DNA from: Clostridia bacterium
GTDB taxonomy: Bacteria > Bacillota > Clostridia > Oscillospirales > CAG-272
DNA: 61,286 nt
Reading direction: 5' to 3'
Assembly: GCA_017398595.1 (NCBI GenBank)
Contig: JAFQFR010000022.1
Location: 1 to 61,286, forward strand
Position 1 is the first letter of the stretch, and each line of letters starts with the position of its first letter. The translations under genes were made by a program, and so were the position numbers. Of the stretch, positions 1-8,077 are shown one piece after another. Below the pieces are notes generated by a model that was not told where the DNA came from, did no database searches, and was given only the letters and a program-made list of their open reading frames with translations.

Positions 1-762
1 GGTGTCACGCAGCATATTCATTATTTGGAGAATTATTACGGTGTGAAGCTGTTTGAGTATGATGGACGGACACTTTCACGAACAAAGAACGCCCAGCGGT
101 TAAAACGGCATTTTGATAGCATCAGAGCCGAGGAATCGGATATACGCGAAAAATTCATCCCCACCGATACCGTTCATATGACCGTTGGTGCAACCAAAAC
201 CATCGGCGAATTTGTTATCGTACCGGAGATCCGTTCCTTTCTGCAAAAGTCAAACCATACCCTTGATTTAGTTGTCGATAACACAGAAGTCCTTTTACAT
301 ATGCTTGAAAAGGCAGAGATTGATTTCGCTGTTATTGAGGGTGTGTTTGACAAATCCAAATACGGCTACCACCTTTACAAGAAGGAAACCTTTGTGGGGA
401 TATGCGCAAAAAGTCATCCTTTTGCAAACAAAACTGTTACCCTTGAAGAAATTTTTGCAGAAGATATCGTGGTCAGAGAGCCGTTTTCGGGGACGAGAAC
501 ATTGCTGCATAACGCTATAACCGATCGAGGATTTACTCTTGCGAATTTCAAGCGATGTATCTCTGTCAGCAATTTTTCCGTGATCTGTGATCTTGTGGCA
601 ACCAACGGTGCCATTACCTTTGCTTATGAACCTATCTCTCGTTGCCGAGATGATCTTGCTACCTTTACTGTTGCCGATATGCAAATCAGCGGTGAGTTTA
701 ACTTTGTGTACTGCAATGGTCGGGTTGCAAGGGAGAAAATAGATTTAATCTTTCACAAATAA
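1..762 (+). CDS. LysR-family transcriptional regulator, 5' end cut by window
   Basis: The reading frame is already open at base 1 and runs 253 codons to a TAA, so the true start and most of the DNA-binding domain lie outside the window. The first residues (VTQHIHYLENYYGVKLF) match the end of the LysR recognition helix and the following wing; from about residue 55 the protein looks like the periplasmic-binding-like effector domain (TVHMTVGATKTIGEFVIVP onward). LysR proteins bind a small-molecule inducer and usually control an adjacent divergent gene, which would lie upstream of the window; the aquaporin gene downstream is convergent and so not an obvious target. The TTG at 25 is internal to the family fold and is not the start. 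The inducer cannot be guessed. Confidence 0.85.
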   Translation, partial: GVTQHIHYLENYYGVKLFEYDGRTLSRTKNAQRLKRHFDSIRAEESDIREKFIPTDTVHMTVGATKTIGEFVIVPEIRSFLQKSNHTLDLVVDNTEVLLHMLEKAEIDFAVIEGVFDKSKYGYHLYKKETFVGICAKSHPFANKTVTLEEIFAEDIVVREPFSGTRTLLHNAITDRGFTLANFKRCISVSNFSVICDLVATNGAITFAYEPISRCRDDLATFTVADMQISGEFNFVYCNGRVAREKIDLIFHK

Positions 763-766
763 AAGC

Positions 767-808
767 ACTGCCCCGAATGCAACAGAATGCATCCGAGGCA
801 GTTTTTTA
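767..808. terminator. Bidirectional intrinsic terminator
   Basis: An imperfect stem of about 14 bp (ACTGCC... paired with ...GGCAGT) is followed by a T-run and lies between the convergent LysR and aquaporin genes, so it can serve both. Confidence 0.8.
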
Positions 809-832
809 TTTATCAGTTATCGAACGAATAGG

Positions 833-1501
833 TTATTCAGCTTTCTTGCTGTCAAGGAATTTATACACAAGTGCTGCAAGTACACCGCCAACCAAAGGTG
901 CTACCAAGAACACCCACACATTTGCAAGAGCATCGCCGCCGACAAAAAGTGCGGGACCAAAGCTACGAGCAGGGTTAACAGAAGTTCCGGTGAAGGAGAT
1001 ACCAAGGATATGTACGAGGGTCAGGGTCAGACCGATCACGATACCGGATACAGCGCCGTTCTCCTTCTTGGAAGTTACACCAAGGATAGCAATCACGAAC
1101 ACGAAGGTCAGGATAACCTCAATAAGCAGGGACAAAGCGATGTTACCCTCATACAGAGCGTTAGCACCAAGTCCGCTTTCCTTACCGACAAAAGCCATCA
1201 GCACAGCGGCACCGGCAGTAGCACCGGCAAACTGAGCGATCAGATAGCCGATGAAATCCTTGACGGACAACTTGCCGCTTACCAGCATTGCAATGGACAC
1301 GGCGGGGTTGATGTGGCAGCCGGATACGTTGCCGATGGAATACGCCATTGCCACGATCACAAGACCGAAAGCAAGTGCGGTCAGCAAATAACCGGTTCCG
1401 TTTTCAGCGGAGCAACCAACAACTGCGGCAGTTCCGCAGGCAAAGAACACAAGCACAAAGGTGCCAATGAATTCTGCCGTACATTTTTTGAGTAAACTCA
1501 T
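833..1501 (-). CDS. Aquaporin, AqpZ-like water channel (MIP family)
   Basis: 222-residue membrane protein with six predicted transmembrane helices. Both MIP signatures are present: HINPAVS with NPA at residues 65-67 and SVNPARS with NPA at 176-178. Residues at the selectivity filter look like those of water-specific channels: a His at about 164 and the Arg after the second NPA (179). This favours water over glycerol transport, although that is an inference from motif alone. The length fits aquaporins (about 220-240 residues) better than GlpF (about 280). The start is well supported by GGGAGGAATTGATCT before ATG and by a good promoter upstream. It is monocistronic, with no glycerol genes nearby. 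Confidence 0.9.
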   Translation of the reverse strand: MSLLKKCTAEFIGTFVLVFFACGTAAVVGCSAENGTGYLLTALAFGLVIVAMAYSIGNVSGCHINPAVSIAMLVSGKLSVKDFIGYLIAQFAGATAGAAVLMAFVGKESGLGANALYEGNIALSLLIEVILTFVFVIAILGVTSKKENGAVSGIVIGLTLTLVHILGISFTGTSVNPARSFGPALFVGGDALANVWVFLVAPLVGGVLAALVYKFLDSKKAE

Positions 1502-1550
1502 AGATCAATTCCTCCCGATTTATTTTATTTTTGGGGACTATGCTAAGTAT

Positions 1551-1579
1551 ATTATACAATAAAAGTTGCAAATTTTCAA
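1551..1579 (-). promoter_or_regulatory. Sigma-A promoter for the aquaporin gene
   Basis: On the minus strand, TTGAAA (1574-1579) and TATAAT (1551-1556) are separated by 17 bp, about 50 bp ahead of the aquaporin start. Confidence 0.75.
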
Positions 1580-1610
1580 GATATAGGCCTACATTGCCCG
1601 TATTAGCATC

Positions 1611-1636
1611 AAAAAAGCGCCGCATTTTCTGCGACG
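1611..1636. terminator. Bidirectional hairpin terminator
   Basis: GCGCCGCA / TGCGACGC stem flanked by A6 on one side and T6 on the other. It separates the aquaporin promoter from the surface-protein operon that ends at 1771 and backs up the closer terminator at 1734. Confidence 0.65.
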
Positions 1637-1733
1637 CCTTTTTTATTTCTTTCATCCTACTCGGTTTTTGTATTTCTCCGTTAAGGACAACACGCTTTCA
1701 GCGCTCTTGCTTTTTTATGTTCCCAAAAGAGAA

Positions 1734-1759
1734 AGCCGGAGTGTCTTCACGCTCCGGCT
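1734..1759 (-). terminator. Terminator of the SLH-protein operon
   Basis: An 11-bp perfect stem (AGCCGGAGTG.../...CACTCCGGCT on the minus strand) lies immediately after the SLH gene stop codon and is followed by a T/C-rich stretch. Confidence 0.7.
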
Positions 1760-1770
1760 GTTTTCTTGTT

Positions 1771-3843
1771 TCAGTTCCAGGTCTTGTTTTCGAGGATGGC
1801 AGACCAGTTTTCACTCACGCCGTCTTCCTGTCTGGTGTAGGTATGCGAATTGGTCGCTTCGATCACGATATAGTAGAACCAATCGCCCGGCGCAATATCC
1901 GACCAGACCTTTGCATCCTTGTGAAGGCCTGCCGCATTTACGCTTCTCGAAAGAACGCGATTGATGAGCGTCATTGCCTCTGCACGGGAGATGGGGTCAT
2001 CGGGTCTGAATTTTCCGTTCGGGTCACCGGTGATCCAACCGGCGGCTGCCGCCTTTTGGATGTAAGCCTCTGCCCAGTGCCCCGCAAGATCCGAAAATTG
2101 CGCATCCGAAGTTTCGGACAGCTCCACAAAGCGGGTTGCCATGGTCACAAGCTCTGCACGCGTAATATACGCCTCGGGATCAAACTTTGTCGCGCTGCGT
2201 CCGCTCAAAAAACCGCCCTTTACCATGGTGGAGATCGCCTTATTCGACCATCTGTCGTCCGCCACATCGATAAAATCGTTTGTCTCTGTCAGAAGTTCTG
2301 TCCGCACATCATCCTTCAAAAGGCGATAGAAGATCATCGAAACTTCCTCACGCGTAATGTTATTGTCGGGGCAGATCGTTCCGTTCGGATAGCCGAAAAT
2401 ATACGCATAATGGTCATCCATCTCCAGCGGTGTCGCGCTTGCCGTGCTGATCCAGCATCCGTACAACGTCATATTGCGGCTGACACTCAGCGTGTCCTCC
2501 ACCTTTTTGGTCATCTTGCTGTTCGTATACCAACCGTCAAATTTGTATCCGGTCTTGGTCGGGATCGGAAGCTCTTCGACATCGATGGTTCCGTATGCAT
2601 ACATCGGCTCGATCAGCTCGGTATCGCCGTCAACATTAAAAGTGATCTTCTTCTCCGACCCGGTACCCGTACCCGAGCTTCCGACGTCTTTATCCTCATC
2701 CTGCTTTACCTTAAGATTGGTCACAAGCGTATCGGTTTCCAGGCGAACGGTATGCTTGTCACTCTCCGAAATGCCGATCTGAAACACAACGCCGCCCTTC
2801 AATTTTCCCTGCAGACGGCAGTCACCGCTGACTTCACTGACATCGATTCCTTCCAAGGTCAGCGACATATGGCTGAAATACTGCTCCCGATTCTCCATGA
2901 GATCGCCCATGGTGATTCCCTCCCGGATCGCAAAACGAATCGTAAGCGTTTTTCCGGTAAAACTGCGGTCTGTCTCGGTAAAAAGCTCGCCTGCCTCTTC
3001 GTTAAAACCTTCCATTTCCCCGAGCTGGGTATATTCATCGGGAATATTGATCGTCTTCGAGGATTTGATCGTAACTGTAAAATTCCCCTCGATGGGCAGG
3101 AAATTAAAGAAGTCCAATAACATCGCACGGAACTCAAGATCCTGCTCAGACGGTGAATCTCCGCCGGTTGCAAGGCATATCATATCCTCGCCGTACTGAT
3201 ACCACTCTTCGATAAATGTGATAACCGTGTCCATATACAGGTCCACGCGTATATCTACGGCATCGCCATCCCGTACGATCAGCGTCGGCTCCTCACCCGG
3301 TTCGCTTTCGGGCCAATCGGATTCGCTGTTGACCTTAACGCTGATACGCGCATCGACATCAATATTATCCTCGGGCATCTCGAAGCCGTCGTCTTTACTT
3401 GTGCTCGGTGCGGTCGTCACCGCCGGGGTCGGTGCGGTCGTCACTGCCGGTGTTGACGCAGTCGTTTCCGCAGGCGTTGACGCAGTCGTTTCCGCAGGTG
3501 TTGACGCGGTCGTTTCCGCAGGTGTTGACGCGGTCGTTTCCGCAGGTGTTGACGCGGTCGTTTCCGCGGGTGTTGACGCGGTCGTTTCCGCAGGTGTTGA
3601 CGCGGTCGTTTCCGCAGGGGTCGACGCGGTCGTTTCCGCGGGTGTTGACACGGTCGTTTCCGCGGGTGTCGACGCGGTCGTTTCCGCGGGTGTCGACGCG
3701 GTCGTTTCCGCGGGTGTCGACGCGGTCGTTTCCGCGGGTGCTGCTGCAGTCGTTTCTGCCGGCGTTTCCGTGGCAAACGCAACGGTTATGGATACCAGCG
3801 CAAACGAGAATGCCAGTACAAAAGCCAAAAGCTTCTTATTCAT
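1771..3843 (-). CDS. SLH-domain cell-surface protein with Thr/Pro-rich repeat stalk
   Basis: 690-residue secreted protein. In order: a signal peptide (MNKKLLAFVLAFSFALVS... cut near AFAT); a low-complexity stalk of thirteen 8-residue units close to TPAETTAS followed by two TPAVTTAP; a region of about 230 residues without a recognised fold; an InlB-type B-repeat (ITFNVDGDTE... GYKFDGWYTN... MTLYGCW); and three SLH domains (from IFGYPNGTICPDNN, FIDVADDRWSN and FSDLAGHWAEAYI). SLH domains bind pyruvylated wall polymers, so the protein should be held on the cell surface by its C-terminus. An ATG five codons upstream (3858) is in frame, but GGAG sits 9 nt before 3843, so that start is preferred. 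It lies 34 nt downstream of the membrane-anchored gene at 3878-4924 and is probably co-transcribed with it. The ligand or partner of the central region is unknown. Confidence 0.85.
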   Translation of the reverse strand: MNKKLLAFVLAFSFALVSITVAFATETPAETTAAAPAETTASTPAETTASTPAETTASTPAETTVSTPAETTASTPAETTASTPAETTASTPAETTASTPAETTASTPAETTASTPAETTASTPAETTASTPAVTTAPTPAVTTAPSTSKDDGFEMPEDNIDVDARISVKVNSESDWPESEPGEEPTLIVRDGDAVDIRVDLYMDTVITFIEEWYQYGEDMICLATGGDSPSEQDLEFRAMLLDFFNFLPIEGNFTVTIKSSKTINIPDEYTQLGEMEGFNEEAGELFTETDRSFTGKTLTIRFAIREGITMGDLMENREQYFSHMSLTLEGIDVSEVSGDCRLQGKLKGGVVFQIGISESDKHTVRLETDTLVTNLKVKQDEDKDVGSSGTGTGSEKKITFNVDGDTELIEPMYAYGTIDVEELPIPTKTGYKFDGWYTNSKMTKKVEDTLSVSRNMTLYGCWISTASATPLEMDDHYAYIFGYPNGTICPDNNITREEVSMIFYRLLKDDVRTELLTETNDFIDVADDRWSNKAISTMVKGGFLSGRSATKFDPEAYITRAELVTMATRFVELSETSDAQFSDLAGHWAEAYIQKAAAAGWITGDPNGKFRPDDPISRAEAMTLINRVLSRSVNAAGLHKDAKVWSDIAPGDWFYYIVIEATNSHTYTRQEDGVSENWSAILENKTWN
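3410..3745. repeat. 24-bp tandem repeat tract encoding TPAETTAS units
   Basis: About fourteen near-identical 24-bp units lie inside the SLH gene and encode the Thr/Pro stalk. Differences between units are mostly synonymous. The length is a multiple of three, so copy-number change would alter stalk length without breaking the frame. Confidence 0.9.
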
Positions 3844-3877
3844 TTTTGTTTTCTCCATTCAATGCAATCCCCGAAAC

Positions 3878-4924
3878 TCATTTTTGTAAATTCGGGAAGT
3901 ATTGATTATACAGTTCTGTTTTTTTCAGCGCCTTCTGCTCCAAATACGTTTTCTCGATCTCTTCGATAATTTCGGTCGAAGCTCCTGCCTGTCTTAAAAT
4001 TTCTTCCAGTTCTTCCAGCAATTCTGCCATCTGGGCATCGCACGCATCCTCCAGGGCATTTCCCTTCGGCATCGTCTTTTCTACGATCTTCATTTTTGCA
4101 ACAAAACCGCGCTCTTCCTCGGGCAAAGCGGCATACTCGTCCTTCATCCCTTGAATCAACGCATCGATCTCATTCAGGTAGGTCGCGCGAAGCAGGTAGA
4201 TCTCTGCGATGATCTCACTTTGCCGTGTCTGCAAAGCAGTTTGATCCATCTTGGTCGTCGCGGCTGTGATGGCAGCCGTTGTTGCAGCAGTAGTCGCAGC
4301 GGTGGTTGCAACCGTTGTTGCAGCGGTGGTAGCAGCAGTCGTTGCAACAGTAGTAGCGGCAGTCGTTGCTGCAGTAGTAGCGGCAGTCGTTGCTGCCATA
4401 GTTGCAACGGTGGTAGCAGCAGTCGTTGCCGTAGTTGCAGCAGTCGTTACTGCCGATTCCGGCAATGTTACAACCGCGGTGGTCTCGGGAGCCGCCGACT
4501 CTGTCGTAGGCACAGCAGTGCTCACTTCGCTCATCGGTACCGCCGTTGTAACCGCAGCAGAGCAAGTCGTTTCCACTGCCGCAGGCAATGTTTCTCCGCG
4601 GATCAACGCCAGCGCATCAGCGGCGGAAAGCTCGCCGCTTGCCAGCAGCTTTCTTTCTTCCTCGGTCAGATCGCGCATCGTCTGCACCTCGATCTGTTCC
4701 AAAAGCTCCTGTGTCTTTTTATCATTCTCCACCTGCTTGCTTTGCACCGCCTCCTTGGGCGTCGTCACCGCAAAGTACACAAGCCCGATCTCCGCGCGAA
4801 AAATATAGGCGGCACAGCCGATCAGCAGCAAAACGATCAACAAAACCGACAGCCCTATCTTCCGCCCGAACCGTTTTTTACGCACAGAGGATCCCTCGGT
4901 GCAAGTCTCTGTTTTCTTTTTCAT
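3878..4924 (-). CDS. Membrane-anchored protein with Thr/Ala-rich linker and helical C-terminal domain
   Basis: 348 residues, no family recognised. A basic cytoplasmic start (residues 1-25, many Lys/Arg) precedes one transmembrane helix (GLSVLLIVLLLIGCAAYIF). A short acidic helical region contains LTEEERKLLASGELSAADAL. A long low-complexity linker, largely TTAATTAATTVATT, spans about residues 125-225. The C-terminal 120 residues are strongly helical and probably coiled coil (EIIAEIYLLRATYLNEIDAL, LEELEEILRQAG, EEIEKTYLEQKALKK). The topology predicted is a type II membrane protein with the coiled coil outside. It is first in an operon with the SLH protein, and both carry a Thr-rich stalk, so they may be two parts of one envelope structure. 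That role is inferred from context only. Confidence 0.75.
   Translation of the reverse strand: MKKKTETCTEGSSVRKKRFGRKIGLSVLLIVLLLIGCAAYIFRAEIGLVYFAVTTPKEAVQSKQVENDKKTQELLEQIEVQTMRDLTEEERKLLASGELSAADALALIRGETLPAAVETTCSAAVTTAVPMSEVSTAVPTTESAAPETTAVVTLPESAVTTAATTATTAATTVATMAATTAATTAATTAATTVATTAATTAATTVATTAATTAATTAAITAATTKMDQTALQTRQSEIIAEIYLLRATYLNEIDALIQGMKDEYAALPEEERGFVAKMKIVEKTMPKGNALEDACDAQMAELLEELEEILRQAGASTEIIEEIEKTYLEQKALKKTELYNQYFPNLQK
4255..4440. repeat. Thr/Ala codon repeat tract
   Basis: Degenerate 12-bp units (GCAGTAGTCGTT-like on the plus strand) encode the TTAATTAATTVATT linker of the membrane-anchored protein. Confidence 0.8.
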
Positions 4925-5033
4925 AAAGCCTACGCTTCCGCAAAAAATTCATTTTTTGAATATATTTATGCATAGTGCCAAATATATATCCATATTGTAA
5001 TATTTTTATAGCAAAATGTCAATAGATGATACC

Positions 5034-5903
5034 CTATTTATTCTTCTGCCGACGGTATTCATCCGGCGAAACGCCGACCTTTTTCTTGAACGCGGAAGAA
5101 AAATGCTGCGAACTCGAAAAATTGAGAACATCCGCGATCTCGGAAACGCTGTACAGGTTCTCCTCCAGCATGGTACGCGCCGCCTGCATCTTTCGCTCTA
5201 AAATATACTGCTTGGGCGTAAAACCGTACTTGGTGCTGAAAATGCTGATAATATACGACTTGTTGAGATAAAAATGCTGTGCAATATCGTCCAGCGAAAC
5301 ATTGTACGCAAGTCCGGAATCGATATAATCCTTGATCTTCTCCGCGGTGCTGACCGTCGCCTGCTGCACCCTGCGATGCTCCGTCGCCGCCGTGATGATC
5401 AGATCACACATCACCTTTGCGCACTCGGTCATGGTAGTTTCCGCATTTTCGGCGTTGACACCCGCAAGGAGCGCATGCACCCGCTCGATCAGCGGTCTTG
5501 TCTGTGAATTCGGCACGATCAGAACGCCGTCGGTCAGTCCGTACGCATTCACCACGCCGTCGAGAAGCCGTCCGCCCGCATTGATCCAGATCTTACCGTA
5601 AGGATCCTCGGGATCCGAATAATACAGATGCGAGCGCAGACGATTCAAAAAATAGAAATCCCCCGCACGGACAGCCTGCTTTCTGCCATCGCACTCGATA
5701 TAGCCTTTTCCCGACAGTACATATTCAAAAACATAGATACTTTTTGTATCTGTTTTGTCACGCGTGCGCTCCACGAGATACTCCGCGCAAGGGTGGCTGA
5801 TTCCTGCACTTTCTATGGAAAATACGCTGTTAGCTCCGTAATCCGCGCCTGCCCGATAGATAAAATCCGCAATACCATGTACGATTCTTGACAAGATCAT
5901 CAC
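5034..5903 (-). CDS. AraC-family transcriptional regulator with cupin sensor domain
   Basis: 289 residues. The N-terminal half is the AraC cupin-type sensor (SGKGYIECDGRKQAVRAGDFYFL), and the C-terminal 100 residues are a paired helix-turn-helix: first motif around SLDDIAQHFYLNKSYIISIF, second around SVSEIADVLNFSSSQHFSSAF, ending with the typical KKVGVSPDEYRR. Members of this class usually bind a sugar or related metabolite and activate transport or glycoside hydrolase genes; no such gene is adjacent, so the target is unknown. Tandem GTG (5903) and ATG (5900) codons are both possible starts, with no clear ribosome binding site to choose between them. A consensus promoter precedes the gene. 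Confidence 0.88.
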   Translation of the reverse strand: MMILSRIVHGIADFIYRAGADYGANSVFSIESAGISHPCAEYLVERTRDKTDTKSIYVFEYVLSGKGYIECDGRKQAVRAGDFYFLNRLRSHLYYSDPEDPYGKIWINAGGRLLDGVVNAYGLTDGVLIVPNSQTRPLIERVHALLAGVNAENAETTMTECAKVMCDLIITAATEHRRVQQATVSTAEKIKDYIDSGLAYNVSLDDIAQHFYLNKSYIISIFSTKYGFTPKQYILERKMQAARTMLEENLYSVSEIADVLNFSSSQHFSSAFKKKVGVSPDEYRRQKNK

Positions 5904-5927
5904 CTACACTTTTTGTACATCACCCTC

Positions 5928-5956
5928 ATTATAGCCCCGTTTCTTTTATCTGTCAA
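5928..5956 (-). promoter_or_regulatory. Consensus sigma-A promoter of the AraC gene
   Basis: TTGACA (5951-5956) and TATAAT (5928-5933) on the minus strand are separated by exactly 17 bp, about 25 bp ahead of the start codon. Confidence 0.85.
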
Positions 5957-5998
5957 CACCTGCGTGTAAAATGGCGAACTTTCCACACCGCATGTATA

Positions 5999-6025
5999 AA
6001 AAAACGGCTTTCGCCGGCTTTTTCA
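5999..6025. terminator. Hairpin terminator, left copy flanking element A
   Basis: ACGGCTTTCGCCGGC hairpin with A-run and T-run. It nearly matches the terminator at 6177-6204 on the other side of the intergenic element, although no gene end lies next to it. Confidence 0.6.
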
Positions 6026-6056
6026 GCTTGTCGAAAAAGTATTTATAATAAAAATA

Positions 6057-6171
6057 TTGTTTTAAAGACGGACCTGCGCCGGCTTTAAAACTCCTTAAAA
6101 ACCGCGTGCGGTCGAGCACGGCGCGAGTGAACGGTTTTGCATCCTGTCGAAAAACCTTGGTTTTTCGACAG
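6057..6171 (+). repeat. Three-stem intergenic element, copy A
   Basis: The 309-bp gap 5904-6212 is occupied mainly by this element. Stem 1 pairs TTTTAAAG with CTTTAAAA (6060-6090); the line CTCCTTA follows; stem 2 pairs AAAACCG with CGGTTTT (6097-6137) around a GGTCGAG core; stem 3 is a long hairpin with GAAAAACC/GGTTTTTC arms (6144-6171). The same order occurs at 25778, 41004 and 50850. It is between genes, in no reading frame, and its function is unknown. Confidence 0.8.
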
Positions 6172-6176
6172 CCTCA

Positions 6177-6204
6177 AAAAAAGACGGCTTTCGCCGTCTT
6201 TTTA
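6177..6204 (-). terminator. Terminator of the TrpXYZ-like operon
   Basis: GACGGC/GCCGTC stem with TTTC loop followed on the minus strand by T-run, directly after the ATPase gene stop at 6213. Confidence 0.8.
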
Positions 6205-6212
6205 TGTGAAAA

Positions 6213-7010
6213 TTATTTGCTCAGCATCATGCGGTCGTTGGAGAAGCTGCCGCCCGAATACTCCTCAAACTTTTTGAGCAGGTCGGGAACCGTGAGCGAC
6301 TTTTTCTCTTCACCCGAAACGTCATAAATGATGCGTCCGTCCATCATCATAATGAGACGGTTGCCGTAAGTGATCGCATCGTTCATATTATGCGTGATCA
6401 TCATCGCGGTAAGGTTGTTTTCACGGATGATCTTATCCGTTGCCTCGAGCACCAGTTTCGCCGTCTTGGGGTCGAGCGCTGCGGTATGCTCGTCCAGCAG
6501 CAGCAGCTTTGGCTTTTTGAGCGTCGCCATGAGCAGCGTGAGCACCTGACGCTGACCGCCCGAAAGCAGACCGACCTTCGCCGTGATACGGGTTTCCAGT
6601 CCGAGACCGAACTCCGAAAGTCTTTCGCAAAACTCGGCGCGCTCCTTTTTGGTAATGCCCCAGCCAAGACCGCGGCGCTTACCGCGGCGAAGCGCAAGTG
6701 CAAGATTTTCGTCAATGCCCATGCTTGCCGCCGTGCCCGTCATGGGATCCTGGAACACACGACCGAGAAATTTTGCACGCTTATGTTCGGGATAATTGGT
6801 AATATCCACGCCGTCGATGAGGACCTGTCCCGCATCTACGGGCAACGTGCCCGAAACCATGTTGAGCAGTGTGGACTTACCCGCGCCGTTGCCGCCGATG
6901 ATGGTCACAACATCACCATCGTTCAGGGTGAGCGATACGTCATTCAGCGCTACGCGCTCATTGACCGTACCCGCATAGAAGGTTTTGCAGACATTTTTCA
7001 GTTCCAGCAT
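6213..7010 (-). CDS. ABC importer ATPase (TrpZ-like)
   Basis: 265-residue cytoplasmic ATPase that would power the permease encoded just upstream. Walker A is GGNGAGKST (39-47), the signature is LSGGQRQ (149-155), and Walker B is LLLLDEHTAALDP (169-181). The His after the catalytic Glu (DEHTAALDP instead of DEPT) is typical of the subfamily that works with PF04392-type binding proteins (TrpXYZ). It is the last gene of a three-gene operon, following the permease by 3 nt. Substrate is not shown by the sequence; some relatives in streptococci are linked to tryptophan because of a T-box leader, which is absent here. Confidence 0.88.
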   Translation of the reverse strand: MLELKNVCKTFYAGTVNERVALNDVSLTLNDGDVVTIIGGNGAGKSTLLNMVSGTLPVDAGQVLIDGVDITNYPEHKRAKFLGRVFQDPMTGTAASMGIDENLALALRRGKRRGLGWGITKKERAEFCERLSEFGLGLETRITAKVGLLSGGQRQVLTLLMATLKKPKLLLLDEHTAALDPKTAKLVLEATDKIIRENNLTAMMITHNMNDAITYGNRLIMMMDGRIIYDVSGEEKKSLTVPDLLKKFEEYSGGSFSNDRMMLSK

Positions 7011-7013
7011 CGC

Positions 7014-7973
7014 TTACGCCCCCTTCTTTGCGCCCTTGCGCGCAGATTTTGTTTTAAAATTCGGTGCCGACAGGAAGATCGCAACGATGACAGCGGAGAT
7101 CAGCTTTAAGAAGTTGGTATCCAGACCGACGTTGATGACAAAGCGCTTAATGAGCGAGTAGATCAGCGAACCGATCACGACAAATGTGAGCTTCACTGCA
7201 AAATTTGCGCCTTTTTTAAAGATCGCATTGCAGAGTACGTCGCCGATGACGACAGAAGCAAGACCGATGACGATCGCGCCCGCGCCGAAGGTAATGTTGG
7301 AACCGCCCGTATACTGCGCCAGCAGACCGCCCGCCAGTGCGACAAAGCCGTTGGAGAACATCAGACCGAACACGGTCGCAAAACTGGTATTGATGCCCTG
7401 CGCACGCGCCATCTTGGGGTTTGCACCCGTTGCGCGCAGCGAGCAGCCGAACTCCGTGCCGAAGAACCAATAGAGCAGCGCAATGATCACCGCAACAAAG
7501 ATGAAGCCGACGATCATCGCCGAAGTCTTATCGCGCGAGGAAACGATCAGCGCGAAGTCGGAAACGCTGGCGTACGCCGTGGGCGACATGGGGATCAGTG
7601 CATTGCTTGTGCTGTTTTCTTCCAGATGTGACTGCAGACCCATGATGATCATGTTGATCGTATACAGCGAAAACTGCGACAAAATACCCGCAAGGATCGC
7701 TGGGATCTTCAAAAACGTGTGGAAGAAGCCGGTGAGCGCGCCCGCAAGCATGCCTACGAGGAAAGCAACAAACACAGCCATCAGCGGATCCACACCGTAC
7801 AGAATGCAGATCGTGGTGACCGCGCAGCCGGTAACGATAGAAGCATCTACGGTCAGGTCGGCGACATCGAGGATCTTATATGTAATGTACACGCCGAGCG
7901 CAAAAATACCGTAAAACAATCCCTCTGCCGCAACGCCGGGCAGGCTGTTAAGCATTGAAATCAAAAAGTTCAT
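7014..7973 (-). CDS. ABC importer permease (TrpY-like)
   Basis: 319 residues with about eight to nine hydrophobic helices and the layout of the LivH/RbsC-like inner-membrane permeases that pair with PF04392 binding proteins (ILDVADLTVDASIVTGCAVT near the N-terminus, RATGANPKMARAQGIN in a cytoplasmic loop that contacts the ATPase). An in-frame ATG at 8006 would add an Arg-rich stretch (MCRRVRRNGRI) unlike the family, so the start at 7973 (MNFLISML) is preferred. It lies between the binding-protein gene and the ATPase gene. The basic C-terminus (KSARKGAKKGA) is probably cytoplasmic. Confidence 0.87.
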   Translation of the reverse strand: MNFLISMLNSLPGVAAEGLFYGIFALGVYITYKILDVADLTVDASIVTGCAVTTICILYGVDPLMAVFVAFLVGMLAGALTGFFHTFLKIPAILAGILSQFSLYTINMIIMGLQSHLEENSTSNALIPMSPTAYASVSDFALIVSSRDKTSAMIVGFIFVAVIIALLYWFFGTEFGCSLRATGANPKMARAQGINTSFATVFGLMFSNGFVALAGGLLAQYTGGSNITFGAGAIVIGLASVVIGDVLCNAIFKKGANFAVKLTFVVIGSLIYSLIKRFVINVGLDTNFLKLISAVIVAIFLSAPNFKTKSARKGAKKGA

Positions 7974-8025
7974 AATACGTCCATTCCGCCGCACGCGGCG
8001 GCACAAATTGTATTTACATGCAAAA

Positions 8026-8056
8026 ATTCATAAGGGGCAAAACGCCCCTTATGAAT
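8026..8056 (-). promoter_or_regulatory. Intercistronic hairpin between binding protein and permease
   Basis: A perfect 13-bp inverted repeat (ATTCATAAGGGGC and its complement) with a 5-nt loop follows the binding-protein gene without a T-run. Such hairpins commonly stabilise the upstream message so that binding protein exceeds permease. Confidence 0.65.
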
Positions 8057-8077
8057 CTAAAGAAAATTTTCGATCAA

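Noticed and set aside
3410..3745. CRISPR or intergenic satellite
   Set aside because: 24-bp units are in frame inside a secreted protein gene and encode a Thr/Pro stalk.
3218..3889. Plus-strand open frame with VVSAGVDA repeats
   Set aside because: Antisense reading of the repeat stalk of the SLH gene.
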